Made by a program: the position numbers and the translations under genes
Shown: piece by piece, positions 46,441 to 58,839 of the stretch
Numbering within the stretch: position 1 is the stretch's first letter
Layout of the letters: each line of letters starts with the position of its first letter
From: Akebia trifoliata
Lineage: Eukaryota > Streptophyta > Magnoliopsida > Ranunculales > Lardizabalaceae
Length of the DNA: 64,000 nucleotides
NCBI GenBank assembly: GCA_017979445.1
Contig: CM030713.1
Coordinates: 24,783,163-24,847,162, forward strand
Direction: 5' to 3'
Notes under the pieces: model-generated
What the model was told of the DNA's origin: nothing
Databases searched by the model: none
The model's input: the letters and a program-made list of their open reading frames with translations, nothing else

Positions 46441-46952
46441 ATTCTGACTAAACGCTTCCTTTTTATATCAACCTTGTAATACTAATATAGGATATAAATA
46501 GATGTACATGTTCGCTAAGGTTGCAACCTGCCATATGTAGGATTGAGGCTTGAATGTGTTTTGTGGTTGGTTGAAATTAGAGGTGTTATTTTTTGGACTT
46601 CCAGATTGGGCGAGTCCTAGTTGGGGACCGAATATTTTTTTTTATAAAAAGAATATCCTATAGCGACGGTCGCCGACCGTAGTTAAAGGCTTAATATAAA
46701 TTTTTTTTAATAAAATACCCTATAGTGACGGCCAATAGTGGCTGTCGCTATAAGTACATAGTTGCGACGGGGTTTTAATCTATAGAGACGGTCAGCGACC
46801 GTCGCTATATCTCTAAATTCTATGATTTTTAACTGTCGAATATTTTTTCGACAAGGTAATATTCGATAGACCAATTCGACAGTCAAGACTGTCGAATGGT
46901 CCCATAATTCGACGGTTTTGGACCGTTGAATTTTGAAAATTTTCACGTAGTG
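46441..46952. repeat. Right subterminal zone of the Pack-CACTA
   Basis: After the WD40 piece there are several 'agcgacggtcgccgaccg'-like inverted motifs (46662-46680, 46783-46806), then 'attcgacagtcaagactgtc' and 'ttcgacggttttggaccgtt' palindromes, ending in the terminal repeat. Such motif clusters are where CACTA transposases bind. Confidence 0.7.
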
Positions 46953-46955
46953 AAT
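46953..46955. repeat. CACTA target-site duplication, right (AAT)
   Basis: Matches 42007-42009. Confidence 0.85.
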
Positions 46956-48000
46956 TCTAGGTAAACAAGAAGCTGAAGTTGAAAATGATGTGTCTCCTGG
47001 GAGAGGGAATTTTACGTCCTTTCCCTTTGTTGGATAATTTCACACATATTTTTTAATTTTTGTAATTTGATTATTCTTAAAGGATCATCAACTGATTTGC
47101 ACTTCGTTGTCGATTTTGACCTGAAAGATTTTGTGGACATCCTTATTTTTTCAAGTATAAGAGATGTTTGAAATATTAGTCATCTTAGTGATGAGGTTTT
47201 GAACTTGGCTAGTATTGAAAACTTCTCGAAGAGTGATAGTGATGAGGTTTATTATTGTCCTCGTCAAAGCTCACATGGTATTCCATAAACCACAACATGA
47301 ATCCTGTCACGTTGGCATTACCTATTTCTAATAAGTTGATTCATCAATGATTGCCCCGAAGCTGCGGGGGATACTTACTTTTTCTACCTAGATTCGATAA
47401 GCTTTCTTACATGATAGTGATATCGACTTATGTGTACAACAAACACTTCAGAGACTCATGATGAATTCCTTTGATCTAGGATTTAATTGATACTTAATAT
47501 TTAATTTTCCAATCTTAAAGAATGGTAATCTCTTCATATACCTATGATAGTTTATTCTCGTAAAGATACTTTTAGAATTGATCCTATGTCCTTTGTAAAT
47601 TTCTTCAAGTAACTTATACTTGAAGTGAAGGCGTATCTTTTGAGATGAAAGAGAGTTTTATCATCTTTGTCAACAGATGTAGGGATCTTCAGTCATCTAT
47701 CATGAACAAGGAAGTTCAATTAAAACATCAGTTAGTGGATAATTTATGCATTCAATTGATTGAGGCTAAAGAGAAAAAATGAACTGACTAAAAGAGAAGT
47801 TGAGTTGACTCAGATCAAAGAAATACTACCACAAGCCGTTATTTCTAAAGAATTGCTTAGTACTTAAGTTCAAGAAGAGGAGAGGCTCTACTCACTATTA
47901 AGATTGAGTGCACTCGCCTCTCTTACGCTTCAATTATTGATGATGACGAAGTAGATGCCTACGAGGAGGAGAAGAAGTCTTTGAAGAAGAAGTTTTAGAC
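46956..48000 (+). pseudogene. PMD protein region, 3' part after the CACTA insertion
   Basis: Across the junction the reading SRKLQEQF (before) continues, after a TAG, with VNKKLKLK. Later pieces read as charged, coiled-coil-like sequence ('LQSSIMNKEVQLKHQLVDNL' near 47695-47750; 'DDDEVDAYEEEKKSLKKKF*' at 47940-47998). The end at 47998 faces the integrase end of the minus-strand Gypsy. Numerous stops. Assignment rests on position and on continuity with 39811-42009. Confidence 0.5.
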
Positions 48001-48580
48001 CCTTGCTCTTTATATTAAGTTTATCTTTTCCCTTTTTTTTATTATTGTATAAGACATAGGAAATTATAAAATATTATTTCATTTGAAATTAATAAAATTT
48101 CCTTCTTTTTTATACAAATATATTTTTTGTTGTTGAAGTGATTGAACTAACTTTACAGGCTGCTTACGTACCTAAAATGAGATCAAACCATAAGTTCAAA
48201 TGGATACTGTTCTAAATTTTTCCTAGACTGCCCTCTTGGATTTTCCATCTAGTGAGCTATTTTATTTTTTATTTTAACTATTCACAGTTTTAACTCTTGC
48301 CGGTCAAGAGTATCATGTAGTTTAAACTCGTGCGATAAAGAGCATTATTAGATAGTTTAGGCTAGTGTCGAGGAGCGTGCTCCTTTTAAGCATAATATCA
48401 TTTAAGGAACTTGCTGTTGATTCCTTCTAGTATTATAAGAAGGTATGCATCGGTAGTGTATATGTTGTTCACTATGTGAGGCTCATCCTACTTTGGATCA
48501 AATTTCTTTCCAGAACGATGTGAGATGAGGATTGGTTTCTACACAGCGAACATTAAATCACCAACTTAAAAAGAACGTGG

Positions 48581-49345
48581 TTAAACTTCCTTATTGAAGG
48601 CGTATGAAAAATATGTTTGGTAACATTCTAGTCGTTGTTGTGTTTTTAATATCTTCTCATCCAATCCATTGAATTTAGCTAGATGTAACTTGGTGTTCTC
48701 ATCGTAGGTTAGACCTTTTTGGATTGCGATCCTTAGAGAAGGTATTTGACATTTTAAGAGAAAGACAACTTCAATTTCGTAGACCAATGAGTATGTTGTC
48801 GACTGTGTAGGAGTGAAATATGAGGTTCTGAATGCCCATAATAGTTCTCCAATTCGTTCATGCCAATCTTTCTTTGATTTTTAGACAATCTTTTCAAGAA
48901 GTGTGTAAAGGATTTTGTTGAAGGCTTCAGCAAGTCTATTTACTGGAACATTGTACATTGTATAACATTTATGCTTGATGTTGAACTTCATGTAGAACTG
49001 ATCTATCAAGGTATTGCTAAAAGATTTTTCACTATCTGTCACAATATATCATATGATTCTATAATAGAAGACAATATTATTTTTTATGAAGTCGACTACT
49101 GTTTCTTTTTTCACATCTCAAAGGGGAACTGCTTCCGCCCATTTAGAGATGTAATATATTGTAGCAAGGATGTAGAGGTGTTTATTTGAAGACTTTGGAA
49201 GTGGTCCGACAACATCGAATCCCCACCCATCGAAGGTCCAAGATGCGACTGTAGGATGCAACAATTCTGGTGGTTGACAAATGTAATCTCCATGAAATTG
49301 ACAAGTTTTACACATTTTTAAGTAATTTAAGAAATCTTTCACCAT
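48581..49345 (-). pseudogene. Tat-type Gypsy integrase fragments
   Basis: 49118-49345 spans the zinc finger end (CKTCQFHGDYICQPPELLHP) and the first catalytic-Asp block (GWGFDVVGPLPKSS...KWAEAVPL). 48581-48787 holds the region after the core (MVYEIEVVFLLKCQIPSL...). The intervening catalytic Asp/Glu segment is only partly readable and is frameshifted. Confidence 0.85.
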
Positions 49346-50439
49346 AACGAATTATTAGAATTCCATCCTCTTTAGACTATAATGGAGTTTCGGTCAAGAT
49401 TGATGTGAACCACATACTCTAGAGTGGGCTTATTCTAAAACGTCTTGGACTTCATCATTTCCAAGACATCTTATGAAGATATCGTTGAAAGAGCGACTAT
49501 ATAACTTATCATTGAAGAATAAAAATTGAGGTGTCCTACGATGTATTTTAGTTTTGTACTTCGGATCATTTGATAACTTTTCATACTTTAGGTAGTCGAT
49601 AAGTGCTTCTTTCTAGTCTTCTACTTCAACTTCGAATATTTCGATGGCATTTTCTTCAGGTGGCTCATACTTTTCATATATCTAAAGAGGTAGTACCCAC
49701 CTTTGATAGATAGGGATACTCATTGTCTCTTCTTTTAGTATAACCAAACTTGCAGCAATACTAGCCAACGCAACTTACTTATTTTCAGCTTTTAGTATAT
49801 GTCTGATAATGATGTTATCAAATTGACTTATGAGTTGCATAGCATAGTGGTGATTAGGCACTAGTTCCTACTTTCGAACATCATACTCTACTGAGAGTTG
49901 GTTGATGACGAGTTGTGAGTACTCATACACAAAGAGTTGGTGTTACTTCATTTCTCGCTCAAGTTCTAAATCAATGATAAAGGATTAGTATTCTGCAAGA
50001 TTATTTGAATATATTCTCGTCAAGGTAAATAAGAATAACAATTATTCATTTTGTAGAATGATAAAAACTCCCACTCCATTTCTTCTAGCTGTGCCACCAA
50101 AGAATATTTTTCAAGTTAGAAACACATCAACAGAGAAAACTTCTTATTAGGAACATCGTGAGACAATTCCCAATCTATTGGGAAAGGATGATCAACAAGA
50201 AAGTCAACTGACGCTTGGCCTTTTACAATCTTTTGAGGGTCGTAAGTAATTTTAAATTATGATAAAGAAGGACTCATTTAACTAGTCTTCCCGACAAGAT
50301 TGGCCTTATCATGACATATTTGAGTGGGTTAGCTTGTGTAGTGAGTCGGATTGTATGTGATAACATGTACTGACAGAATTTCTTTGTGGCAAAGATAATA
50401 GTTAAACACATATTTTCGATAGGTGAATAATTCACGTAT

Positions 50440-51161
50440 GTGTAGATGAGAGTTCAACTCAACTAGTAGAGTACACCTTTTTTGCCTTCATCATTTTCTT
50501 GAGTCAATAATACCCCTAGTGACATTTCTTGTGCACTGATATAGAAAATCAAAAGTTTCTTAGGAATTGGCATTGATAAAATCAGTGGCTTGAGAAGATA
50601 CTTTTTGATACCTATCAGAGCATTCTCATAAGTTTCATCCCATTAAAATGATGTATCTTTCTCCATTAATTAACTAAAAGGATGACAATATCGAACTAAA
50701 TTAAAAAATAATCTACAGATGTAAGCAAGTTGGTCTTACAGACTTTTGAGCCTGTGGATGTTTTTGGTGCTGGCATCTTTTGGATGACATCAATTTTTCT
50801 TCGATCGATTTCAATTATGTGGTGTCGAACCACAAATCTTAAGAATTTACCTGAGGCAATCCCAAAAATACATTTTAGTGGATTCATCTTGAGTTAGAAT
50901 CTTCGAAGTCTATTAAAGGTGTCGCGCAAATATTACACCCTCTTTTATTGAATTTTACTACTAGGTCATCGATGTAACATTTGACATTTTTATGTAACAG
51001 GTCATCAAAGATCTTTTGTATAGCTTGCTAATAAGTGGTACCAGCATTCTTGAGTTAAAAAAGCATAACTTTGTAACAATATATATCTTTTGAGATGTGA
51101 AAAAATGTGAGCTCCTTATCTTTTTGAGCCATTTGAATTTGGTTATAACTAGAAGATCCAT
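50440..51161 (-). pseudogene. Tat-type Gypsy reverse transcriptase/RNase H fragments
   Basis: Readable blocks: 'YNQIQMAEKDKELTFF', 'DDLLHKNVKCYIDDLVVK' (catalytic YIDD; the frame changes around it) and 'MNPLKCIFGIASGKFLRFVV', then RNase H ('EMSLGVLLTQENDEGKKGVL'). Multiple stops; not functional. Confidence 0.8.
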
Positions 51162-53045
51162 TAGGCTATAGTAAGACCACGATAAAAGAAATTGATTAGT
51201 TGGGCTTTATCAATCTTATGATGTGGGCATTTTACAAGCAAGTCATTACATTTTTCCCAAGTTTGGAAAAATTCTTCATCAGTTCTACCCTTGAAGTTCC
51301 AAATGGCATTTTTGATTTATTTTCTTTTTTGCTATTGGAAAGAACTTGACTATGGATTTTTTTGATAACTCGTCCCAAGTGGTGATCAAATTAGAGGCCA
51401 AATAATTTAACCATATTATTGCATGATCTTCTATAGATATAGGGAACAACCTCAACTTGACATTTTCATCGTCAAGGTAATCATTTCGAAAGATTTGACC
51501 CTAGGTCAGAAATTTGTTTAAATGGTTATAAGGTTGTTTGCTCTCGAAACCATGAAACTTATGGAGCATATTGATAGTAACTACTCTAATTTCAAATTGT
51601 GTCATATTGGTTGCTGGCAAGGCAATACATGAAGGGGGGTGACTGTACTAGGGATGAATAACTTATTTAGAGTTCGTTGATCTTTTTGGACAATTTGAGG
51701 TGGGGCAATTGGTTGAGCCATCTCGGTTGGCTGAGAGACAAGTAATAAATTGAATTCTCTTCTAATCCTTTGAAGTGGGTGGGATCTTATAATCTTGAGA
51801 TCGAATGATTCAAGTGAATTCTTTAGAGATCTCCTACCTAACACACATTAATGATGCACACAGATAGTAGGGAGGAATTTCACATGTGCTTCATGGGTTC
51901 TTATTATACTAGACAACTCCTAATTATTTCAAAGGGATAATTTGAGCCTCCAACCTAGTTCTCTAAAATCAAAATCAACCAGTTTAATCCCCAGATGAGA
52001 TGTGATGCACGATGCTAAACAAATGCACTCTTAAATCACCTCTTTTTCTAGAATATGCGTAGTTTATCCCCCTAGTACATTAGGATACAAAAAGTTCAAC
52101 GGGATAGGATTTCGCTTAGGTACTGACTTCGATCAAAAAGTGCAATTGGTGCAACTCAAGCTAGCTTTGCCTATTGAACTCGATGAGACTTATGGTTCAG
52201 TTTAATTAAATTTTAATTTATTTTGGGCAAATGTGAATTAATTTCTTAATGGGGCAAGAAATCGGTGATGAAATCTTATTCTTATCTTGTTCGTGCCATC
52301 CTCGTAAAGGTACCATTTTTTATTATTATGCAATCGAAATTGTGCAATAATTTCATCCAAAGTTAATACAAAAATCCACTTACAAGAGTTGCGTGGGGGT
52401 TTCGAGTCTTATCTCCCGTTCTAGGTGAGTGTTGATCAAGTTAAGTCAACTTGGGCCACATACACCAAATTCGGTATACGAACCCGAGGGGCCGAGACAA
52501 TTACGTCCCACCATTGTCCTCCCTTAATTCTATTATAGTCCGAGCCTTCTCGAATTAATTAAAATTAAAATGTAAAAAGAAATTAAAAATTCTAAGAAAA
52601 TCTTATAATAGTTTTATTCTAAATAAAAACTAAAATAAAGAAGGTTCTTATTTCTTCGTCAAAGAATCAGATTTGAGTGGTGGAATAAAAATTTTCAACC
52701 ATATTGCTCATCGCCGAATCCTTCGACTGAAAATAGAGAAAAATCAAAATTTTAATTTTAGAAAAATTATATGTTCATTGAGATCTAAAATTTTGAAGAA
52801 AGATTCTATAAAAATTTAAAGTGCGAATATTGAGGTTTGACCCGTCTCAGTTGACTAAGACGCCACGTTAAAATTTTGATGAAAATGGCTCACATTTTAG
52901 GATTTTGTTCGTACTAACTTTAGGAATCCAACAGTATTTTTTTGAATTTGTCTAAAATAAAAAATTTTGATCAACAGAAAATCGAATTAGATTTTCAAAT
53001 AAAATATGTTGGATTATGCCGTTGTCCTTGGCAGTGACGCCAACT

Positions 53046-54150
53046 TGTTCGAGTTGTAGTTTATGATAAAATAAGAATAAAAGAAAGACCTTGGCAAGCA
53101 AGGTCGAACCACAGAGACAACATTAATCCGATTATCTTTTCACTTTAAATCCAATCTAAATTTAACAAATGATTTAAAAACTATTTTTGAGATGAAATTA
53201 TCTAAAAGAAATACTAAAAGAAAAATGTTTAAAATATGATGGAGAAGTATAGATCAATCAGATCCACCTTCAAAGCTTTATCAATGATTTTTGATCCTTT
53301 ATTTATCTCGATTTATAAAACAAAGCTAATGTTTATGGATCGAAAAATCAAACAATTATTTTAGAAAAGAGATTGAAAGTATGCAATAAATTAAGCTAAG
53401 ATTATGGGATAAATATTAATTGTTCTCTGTGAAACATGGTTCATCTTGAACTTATCAAAGAATGAATTATCAAAACTTTGAGAAAAAATCAATAGTACAT
53501 CTAAAAAAATGCACTTAACAACTATCACAATAAAACGATTAAGCAATTATGAGAACAATAAAAATACCGATAAAGTCTTGCTCCGACTTCCTCAACTGAT
53601 CTAACAGAGAAGTTAACTGATGATTATTGTAAGAATAACAAAATAAAAGAAAATCAATATAATGTAAAAAAGAGAAGAGTGATGAAAGAAAGAGAAATCT
53701 GTATTACTTCTTAAACTTCAAAACCAGTCAGGGTTCTTCGATTACAATTCCTTAAAAAACTAAGAAAAAAATAGAAAATAACAACTATTATTCTTCTAAT
53801 TCTCTAGATGCCTTTAACTTTTGGTCTGGTCTCTTATTTATAGAGAGACGAGATTAAGATTTCGAAAATATTCTGTGGTTATAAAAATTCATAAACCTTA
53901 GTCTATTATGAATGTTTTCCTACCGCTAGCTTTCAGCATGAATTATGAGGCAAGACACTTTGTTTTGATCGCTCCACCCTAGTTAACTTGGGCAGTGTGG
54001 TCAACTTGGGCCCACATGACTTGGGTCTTAGTCAGTTGACTGCTCTCGAGTCTTTGATCGTGATGTATGCTTCAATTGCTCTGACTTATTCCCAGAAATT
54101 TATGATCTTTCTTGTTATACGAAATTAAAAGTAATTAATTCCAAAACACA
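53046..54150 (-). repeat. 5' LTR of the Tat-like Gypsy (boundary approximate)
   Basis: Starts at TGTTCGAG (53046; CGAACA at the LTR end on the minus strand), next to the primer-binding site. It contains 'aagcaaggtcgaaccacag' and a TATA-like 'tcttatttatagagag' near 53830. The far end is not sharply defined because the U3 part has no second copy to compare. Confidence 0.65.
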
Positions 54151-54299
54151 TTATTTAATGGAAATTTATGAGAAATATAAACTAATAATTCATTATATTG
54201 AATAAAGGGATTTGGTATGTAATTTATTTGGAAAATTCATACAATAAGGGCTCTGGAAAGCACTTTCTAGACCTTGACCAGTCAGCAAACGGTGCGTGG

Positions 54300-55241
54300 A
54301 TGTCGGTAAAAGAAACCTTGAGATTTGCACAAGAGTTTTGCAGCTGAAGATGTTTCATAATGAATTAAGGTTTGGAAGTTTTTGTGTTTACAGAAGGGTT
54401 CTGAATCCTAGAAACCCTAATCTGATTTCTATAAATAGGAAACTAGACCAATGCTTAAAGGATATCTGTAAATGTATATATAAAAATTTGAGAATTTTCT
54501 TTCTTATTTTTTTTTTAGTTTTTATTTAAGGTAGAAGCTTTATAATCAAGGAGAACTCTATCGGTTTCAGAAACAATATCCATAAAGAAGAATTTTTGTT
54601 CTCTCATTTTCATGTTCTCTTTCTTTTACTTTTATTTTATTATTCTTACGATGACTATCGACTAAACTTTATGTTAGATCGGTTGAGGAAGCCTGAGCAA
54701 TTTTTGTGAACTTCTTTTAATTGTTCCTATAACAATGTTTTATTGTTTTATTGTGAAAATTCTTAAGTAAAAACTATCTGACGGAATATTGATTGTTCTA
54801 CCAACTTTGATGGTTTATACTTTGATCATTTAAGATAAACTATACTTTTCAAAGAATATTTAATATTTCTCTTATAATTTCGACTTAATAAATTGATCAC
54901 ATAAATTGGAATCCTTTCGTAATATAACTGATTAATATTCCGATCCACAAATATTAGTTTTGTTTCGTGGATTGAGATCAATAAAAGATAGTAAAAACAT
55001 TAACTGAACGTATAAAAGTGGATCAGACTAATCTAAACTCTTGATTAGCGATTTAAATATTTTATTTTATCGTCTTTTTAGATAGTTTATTCTCGAAAAC
55101 TGTTTTTAAATTGGTTACATAAATCTAAATCGGGGTTGAAGTGAAAAGAATATCGAATCAATGTTGTCTCTATGGATCAATCCTTTCTTGCCAAGGTTTA
55201 TATTTTATTTTTATTTTATTGATAATTTACATTGAACAGAA
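54300..55241 (+). repeat. Second LTR of the same family, inverted relative to the first
   Basis: From about 54330 to 55241 the plus strand follows the minus-strand sequence of 53046-53930. Examples: 'aatgttgtctctatggatca' (55161) against the complement of 53105-53125, and 'ctataaataggaaactagac' (54430) against 53818-53840. It ends TTGAACA at 55241 and no primer-binding site follows, so this is a 3' or solo LTR. Together with 53046-54150 it forms a roughly 2.2 kb palindrome. Confidence 0.65.
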
Positions 55242-55635
55242 ATAATGCTGGAAAGTTCATGTTTGGGGGATGATGTAACATGTTGGAAGAGGATATCATC
55301 CTAATAAAATTCAATAATATTTATGAGGCACTGAAATTTTCTAGGCATCGTGATATTCCTCAAGTACTAATCCCATCGGATTCTCTTTATTCGATTAAAT
55401 GCATCCAAAATGAATTCGAACCATCATGGAAATACTTGGAAATCACAAAAGGAGATTCAGCTCTTGTGTAGCAGTTTTGCTACTTGAGATTTTGAATTCT
55501 TTTGTAGGGAGACGAGCAGGGCTGTTGATTTTTTAGCTAAGCTCGGCGTTTTTGTTGATGAATTTTATAATCTTATCCCTCAAGAGCTTAAGTGTTTCTT
55601 AGAAGAAGATCTTCCTTATAACTACACTCGCTAGT
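55242..55635 (+). pseudogene. LINE C-terminal RNase H fragment
   Basis: Reads EALKFSRHRDIPQVLIPSDS, 'SIKCIQNEFEPSWKYLEITK', then (next frame) 'CREtsRAVDFLAKLGVFVD', 'FYNLIPQELKCFLEEDLPYN' and YTR*. This is the RVT_3-type RNase H at the end of some plant LINE ORF2 proteins, with the DS and RAVDFLAK motifs. An in-frame stop (near 55469) and a frameshift inactivate it. It begins right where the plus-strand LTR ends, so the LTR probably inserted in or next to this LINE. Confidence 0.78.
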
Positions 55636-56854
55636 ACTTTACTTTTTAGGGTGGGGACCCTTCATCCCCAGCTTATCAATCAAAAACCAGATTATTGTAA
55701 TTCGTATAGTTTTATGATTTGATCACCTCAAATTTGGTAGCTACCTGACAGAATCTTTTTCAGATTAAAAACGACCTTCCTTTCGCCTTTCTAGCTCCGA
55801 TTTTGTATAACCTCAATTCCTCATTGGAAAAAATCTATCTCATTCAAATTGCACACTCAATTTTTGATATATGTGTCCCAGTCCCAATCCAAGGAAAGAG
55901 GATATTAATATAAAGAAAGATCAAACAAGGATCCACTCCTCTTAGTGAGGGAATGCATAAGCTTTTTTTATTATTTTTCTTCTATTAAAGTCTTCAGATA
56001 CCGGATCTGAAGTAAGTTATTTAAGTTACTCAAACAATTTTCATTCATTATTGATTTATACTGCTCATTTGAATATTTAATTTTTACTAGTAAGCTAGGT
56101 TTTCAAGGGACCCACCGTTCGATAAAGATTAAAGAAGAAAGCTACACGTTATCATCAAATAAATTCTTTTGACAAGTTTGTTGATCGTCAAATAAGCTAC
56201 AAGTATATTGTCTATATATGTAGAATATGATACCACTTGCTGGGAAAAGAAGACCTGAACAATAATTTTGGGTGTGGGATCACGGAATAATCAATGACCC
56301 TTGGCTTATTATATATGTGACATAGTTTTCTTAGGTTTTTTTATTATTATTTATTATTATTAATTTTTTATTTTATTTTTTTGAGGAGATTCGGAGAGAA
56401 TATATCTCTTCCCATCTAAGCTAATTCTTGAACACTACAATTTTGCTAGAATTATTTTCCATGGGTTGAATTGAGTGAATCAGGGCCAAGTCAACCAATT
56501 TAAGTGAGGTCAAGGCTGATAGAAGACTAGTGTACGTATTCGTTCAACTAAAGAAAAAACAGACAAGAGACAAACAGGACTCCTGACTATTTGTTCGTGT
56601 GGGCCGCCTCTCTTACCAAAGAAGTCTACATTGTTGAGAATTGTATCCCTAAAAGTTCGCGAGTATTTTCCTAAGAGATTTATTGGCACACCAACTTTTA
56701 CTTACAACACTCCAATCCTTATGAAATTAAATGGTTATCTACATATAGTTTGGTGTATTATAAGTAAAAAAATTCATGTGTTAATGGAAACATTTTTTTC
56801 CTTAATGATGTAAATTGTAAAGTGTAAAGAACCCTGGCCTCTTTTTCTTAAGAA
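55636..56854. other. Unassigned AT-rich interval
   Basis: Begins with what may be LINE 3' UTR ('gggtggggacccttcatccc'). No gene recognised. Confidence 0.45.
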
Positions 56855-57027
56855 TCATGATAAAATGACTCCCCCACGTGGCATACTCAATCTACTCCCC
56901 TAGACGTGAGATGTACTAGAATCATAGATCTATACTTCTCAAGATACAAGACTGTTCTTTTTATGGGGATGTGCAGTTTTCACTTCAGAGGAGTCGATTG
57001 AGTATGCCATGTGGAGGAGTCATTTTA
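56855..57027. mobile_element. Short MITE with about 42-bp inverted ends
   Basis: Left 'aaaatgactcccccacgtgg', then 'catactcaatctactccc' (56853-56893), is mirrored by 56985-57027 with few mismatches. The interior is non-coding. No clear target duplication; superfamily unassigned. Confidence 0.65.
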
Positions 57028-58308
57028 GGAACTAGATCCTCTGTAGCAAGTATTCTTTATAGTACCTTGTAGTACTTTATCCATAGTAAGAACAAAATAA
57101 AGACACGACCCTTTAATGTTTAGTTCTTAGATTTGATAAATTTTTTTTTCCCAAAAAATGTTATTTTCTTCAAGATCCAACACTTTTTAAATGGTCGGTC
57201 ACTGAATCTCCAATGTTTAACAAATTTTCAATGGTATGTTTCATCTTTCTAGATTATATGACATTCTCATAGTCGTCTAAGCGCTACAAGGCACTACAGG
57301 GAAAACTCTCTATAGAAGATCCGTTCCCATCATTTTATCATTTCTCTTTTCTTAATGAATGAGTGGACCTCTTAAAATGCAATAAATAGGCCTTGAGATT
57401 AAGCATGTGAGGGTATTTTGCTTTAAAAAAAATTGATGGCATTTTCATAGCAAAATTCAATTTCCGTGTATTTATTACGATTCAATGTAATAAAACTCAA
57501 AAATAAAAAAAATAAATCTATGAGAATATTCAAATGATAGTGAAGGGTAACAATCTTATTATATTCCACGATGATAAGTCGTCCATTAAATAGTCCCTTA
57601 TTCCAAGAAATTTCCAAATTTTGGGATTTGACACACGCAACTAACGATAGATGGCAGTGTCTCTAGAAAGTAGTGTTTTAAAATCCAGACCTGAATCAAT
57701 GGTCCAACCGGGTCCAATGAGAGATTTTAGATTTATAGTTTTAGTTCATTAAGAACCCGAATTTAATTAGACACGGCCTGTTTTCATAAAACAATGAATG
57801 AAAACCGAGTTTTTTATTTCTTATTTTTTATAAATTTTTTTAATTATCGGTTCACAAAACTGAAAGAGTTATTCCTTTCATAACAAGTCAAACAACTTTT
57901 TTTAATATATGGAATACATGTATAACTGTCAGTTTGCAATCTTTTCTCTCTGTTTTTTAAAGGTTTATTAAGAAACACACTTCTTAAAATATTAAAATAA
58001 TGTAGGAATTTGGGAATCATTAATTTCTTAAAGTAAAAGAAAAAACAACTCCCCCAAACCTGTCAAAATCTCTCTTCTTAGTCGATTTAATGAGTCAAGT
58101 CAACAACAACTGTCCTGTCATGTGTGTATGTATGTGTGTGGTTGGTTGCGTGGGGGGAGGGTGGTAAATGCTTAACCAATTAGCGGTAACCCAACCCAAA
58201 CCGGATTCTCATGAAAACTAGCTGTGGGATTAGGGGTGAGATAAATGATGAAGAAGATTCCTAGAAACTTGAAATTTCTTCTTGAATTTTTATTATATAT
58301 ACATATAT
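57028..58308. other. Unassigned AT-rich interval
   Basis: No gene or known repeat recognised. Confidence 0.5.
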
Positions 58309-58372
58309 ATGTTTGACAGTGACCTTCCAACGCTCATTTGACGTTAGAAAAGTTTATAAAATGGGTACTCAG

Positions 58373-58613
58373 CTCATTTTGAAACTTCTAACCTTAGTTT
58401 ACAAGTTGAAGAATCGTGGACCGTCCAATTTTTATAAATCACTTTTGACGGAGTTAGAAGTTTTGGAATGAGCTGATTTTTGGTGAGGATGATCTCCTTA
58501 TCATAGAGATCATCCTCACAAAAAATCAGCTCATTCCAAAGCTTGTAACCCATATTTTGAAAAATGCATGACACCATATGGGGCACCATGATGGGACTGT
58601 TGAACCACTCCCA
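58373..58613. mobile_element. (TA)n-associated MITE, copy 2 (left-truncated)
   Basis: Carries the same spacer ('aatcgtggaccgtccaattt') and right hairpin ('ggaatgagctgatttttggt' with its complement) as 24487-24863, and ends 'cactccc' against a (TA)n tract at 58614. The first hairpin is missing or vestigial. Confidence 0.75.
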
Positions 58614-58839
58614 TATATATATATATCCTTCCAACCCTCATTTTGAGTTAGAATATATAGATATATTATGAGGGTTAGAATATATATGTTTGATAGTGAC
58701 CTTCTAATATATATATATTATATATATATATATTATATATTATATATATATATTATAGACAGTGACCTTCTAATCCTAAATGGGCGTTAGAATATATATG
58801 TTTGACAGTGACCTTCTAATATATATATATATATATATA

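Larger units (their letters stand above)
42010..46952 (+). mobile_element. Pack-type CACTA element with five or more captured gene fragments (4,943 bp)
   Basis: Ends: 42010-42034 begins CACTACCTCAAAAATG, and the minus strand of 46928-46952 begins CACTACGTGAAAATTT; 20 of the 25 terminal positions agree. AAT flanks both ends (42007-42009 and 46953-46955), the 3-bp duplication CACTA transposases make. Subterminal zones hold short inverted motifs ('ttcgacagtcaagactgtcgaa' type on the right, 'ttcggcggcccaagaccacc' on the left). There is no transposase. The interior holds plus-strand pieces of a SPEAR gene, a TM9SF gene, importin beta-1, a CAX antiporter and a WD40 gene, with introns retained. Excising it with one AAT rejoins the surrounding PMD reading. 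Confidence 0.92.
48180..53045 (-). mobile_element. Tat/Ogre-like Ty3/Gypsy internal region, decayed
   Basis: Minus-strand order: primer-binding site TGGCGTCACTGCCAAGGAC (53024-53042), leader, gag (MAQPIAPPQIVQKDQRTLN start in 51602-51844; 'WDELSKKSIVKFF' near 51330-51400), RT (YNQIQMAEKDKE; IDD-type palm; MNPLKCIFGIASGKFL at 50696-50887), RNase H ('PLILSMPIPKKLLIFYIS' near 50520-50600), integrase (CKTCQFH, 'GFDVVGPLPKSSNKHLYI', 'YYISKWAEAVPL' at 49118-49345; 'CQIPSLRIAIQKGLT' at 48581-48787) and its C-terminal end to about 48330. Protease and the N-terminal RT are missing between gag and RT. The primer site is of the Arg-tRNA type used by Tat elements. The 3' LTR was not found. The PMD region lies antisense downstream of integrase. 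Confidence 0.85.

Noticed and set aside
53046..55241. rRNA or tRNA cluster suggested by palindromic structure
   Set aside because: No rRNA or tRNA sequence is present; LTR homology explains the palindrome.
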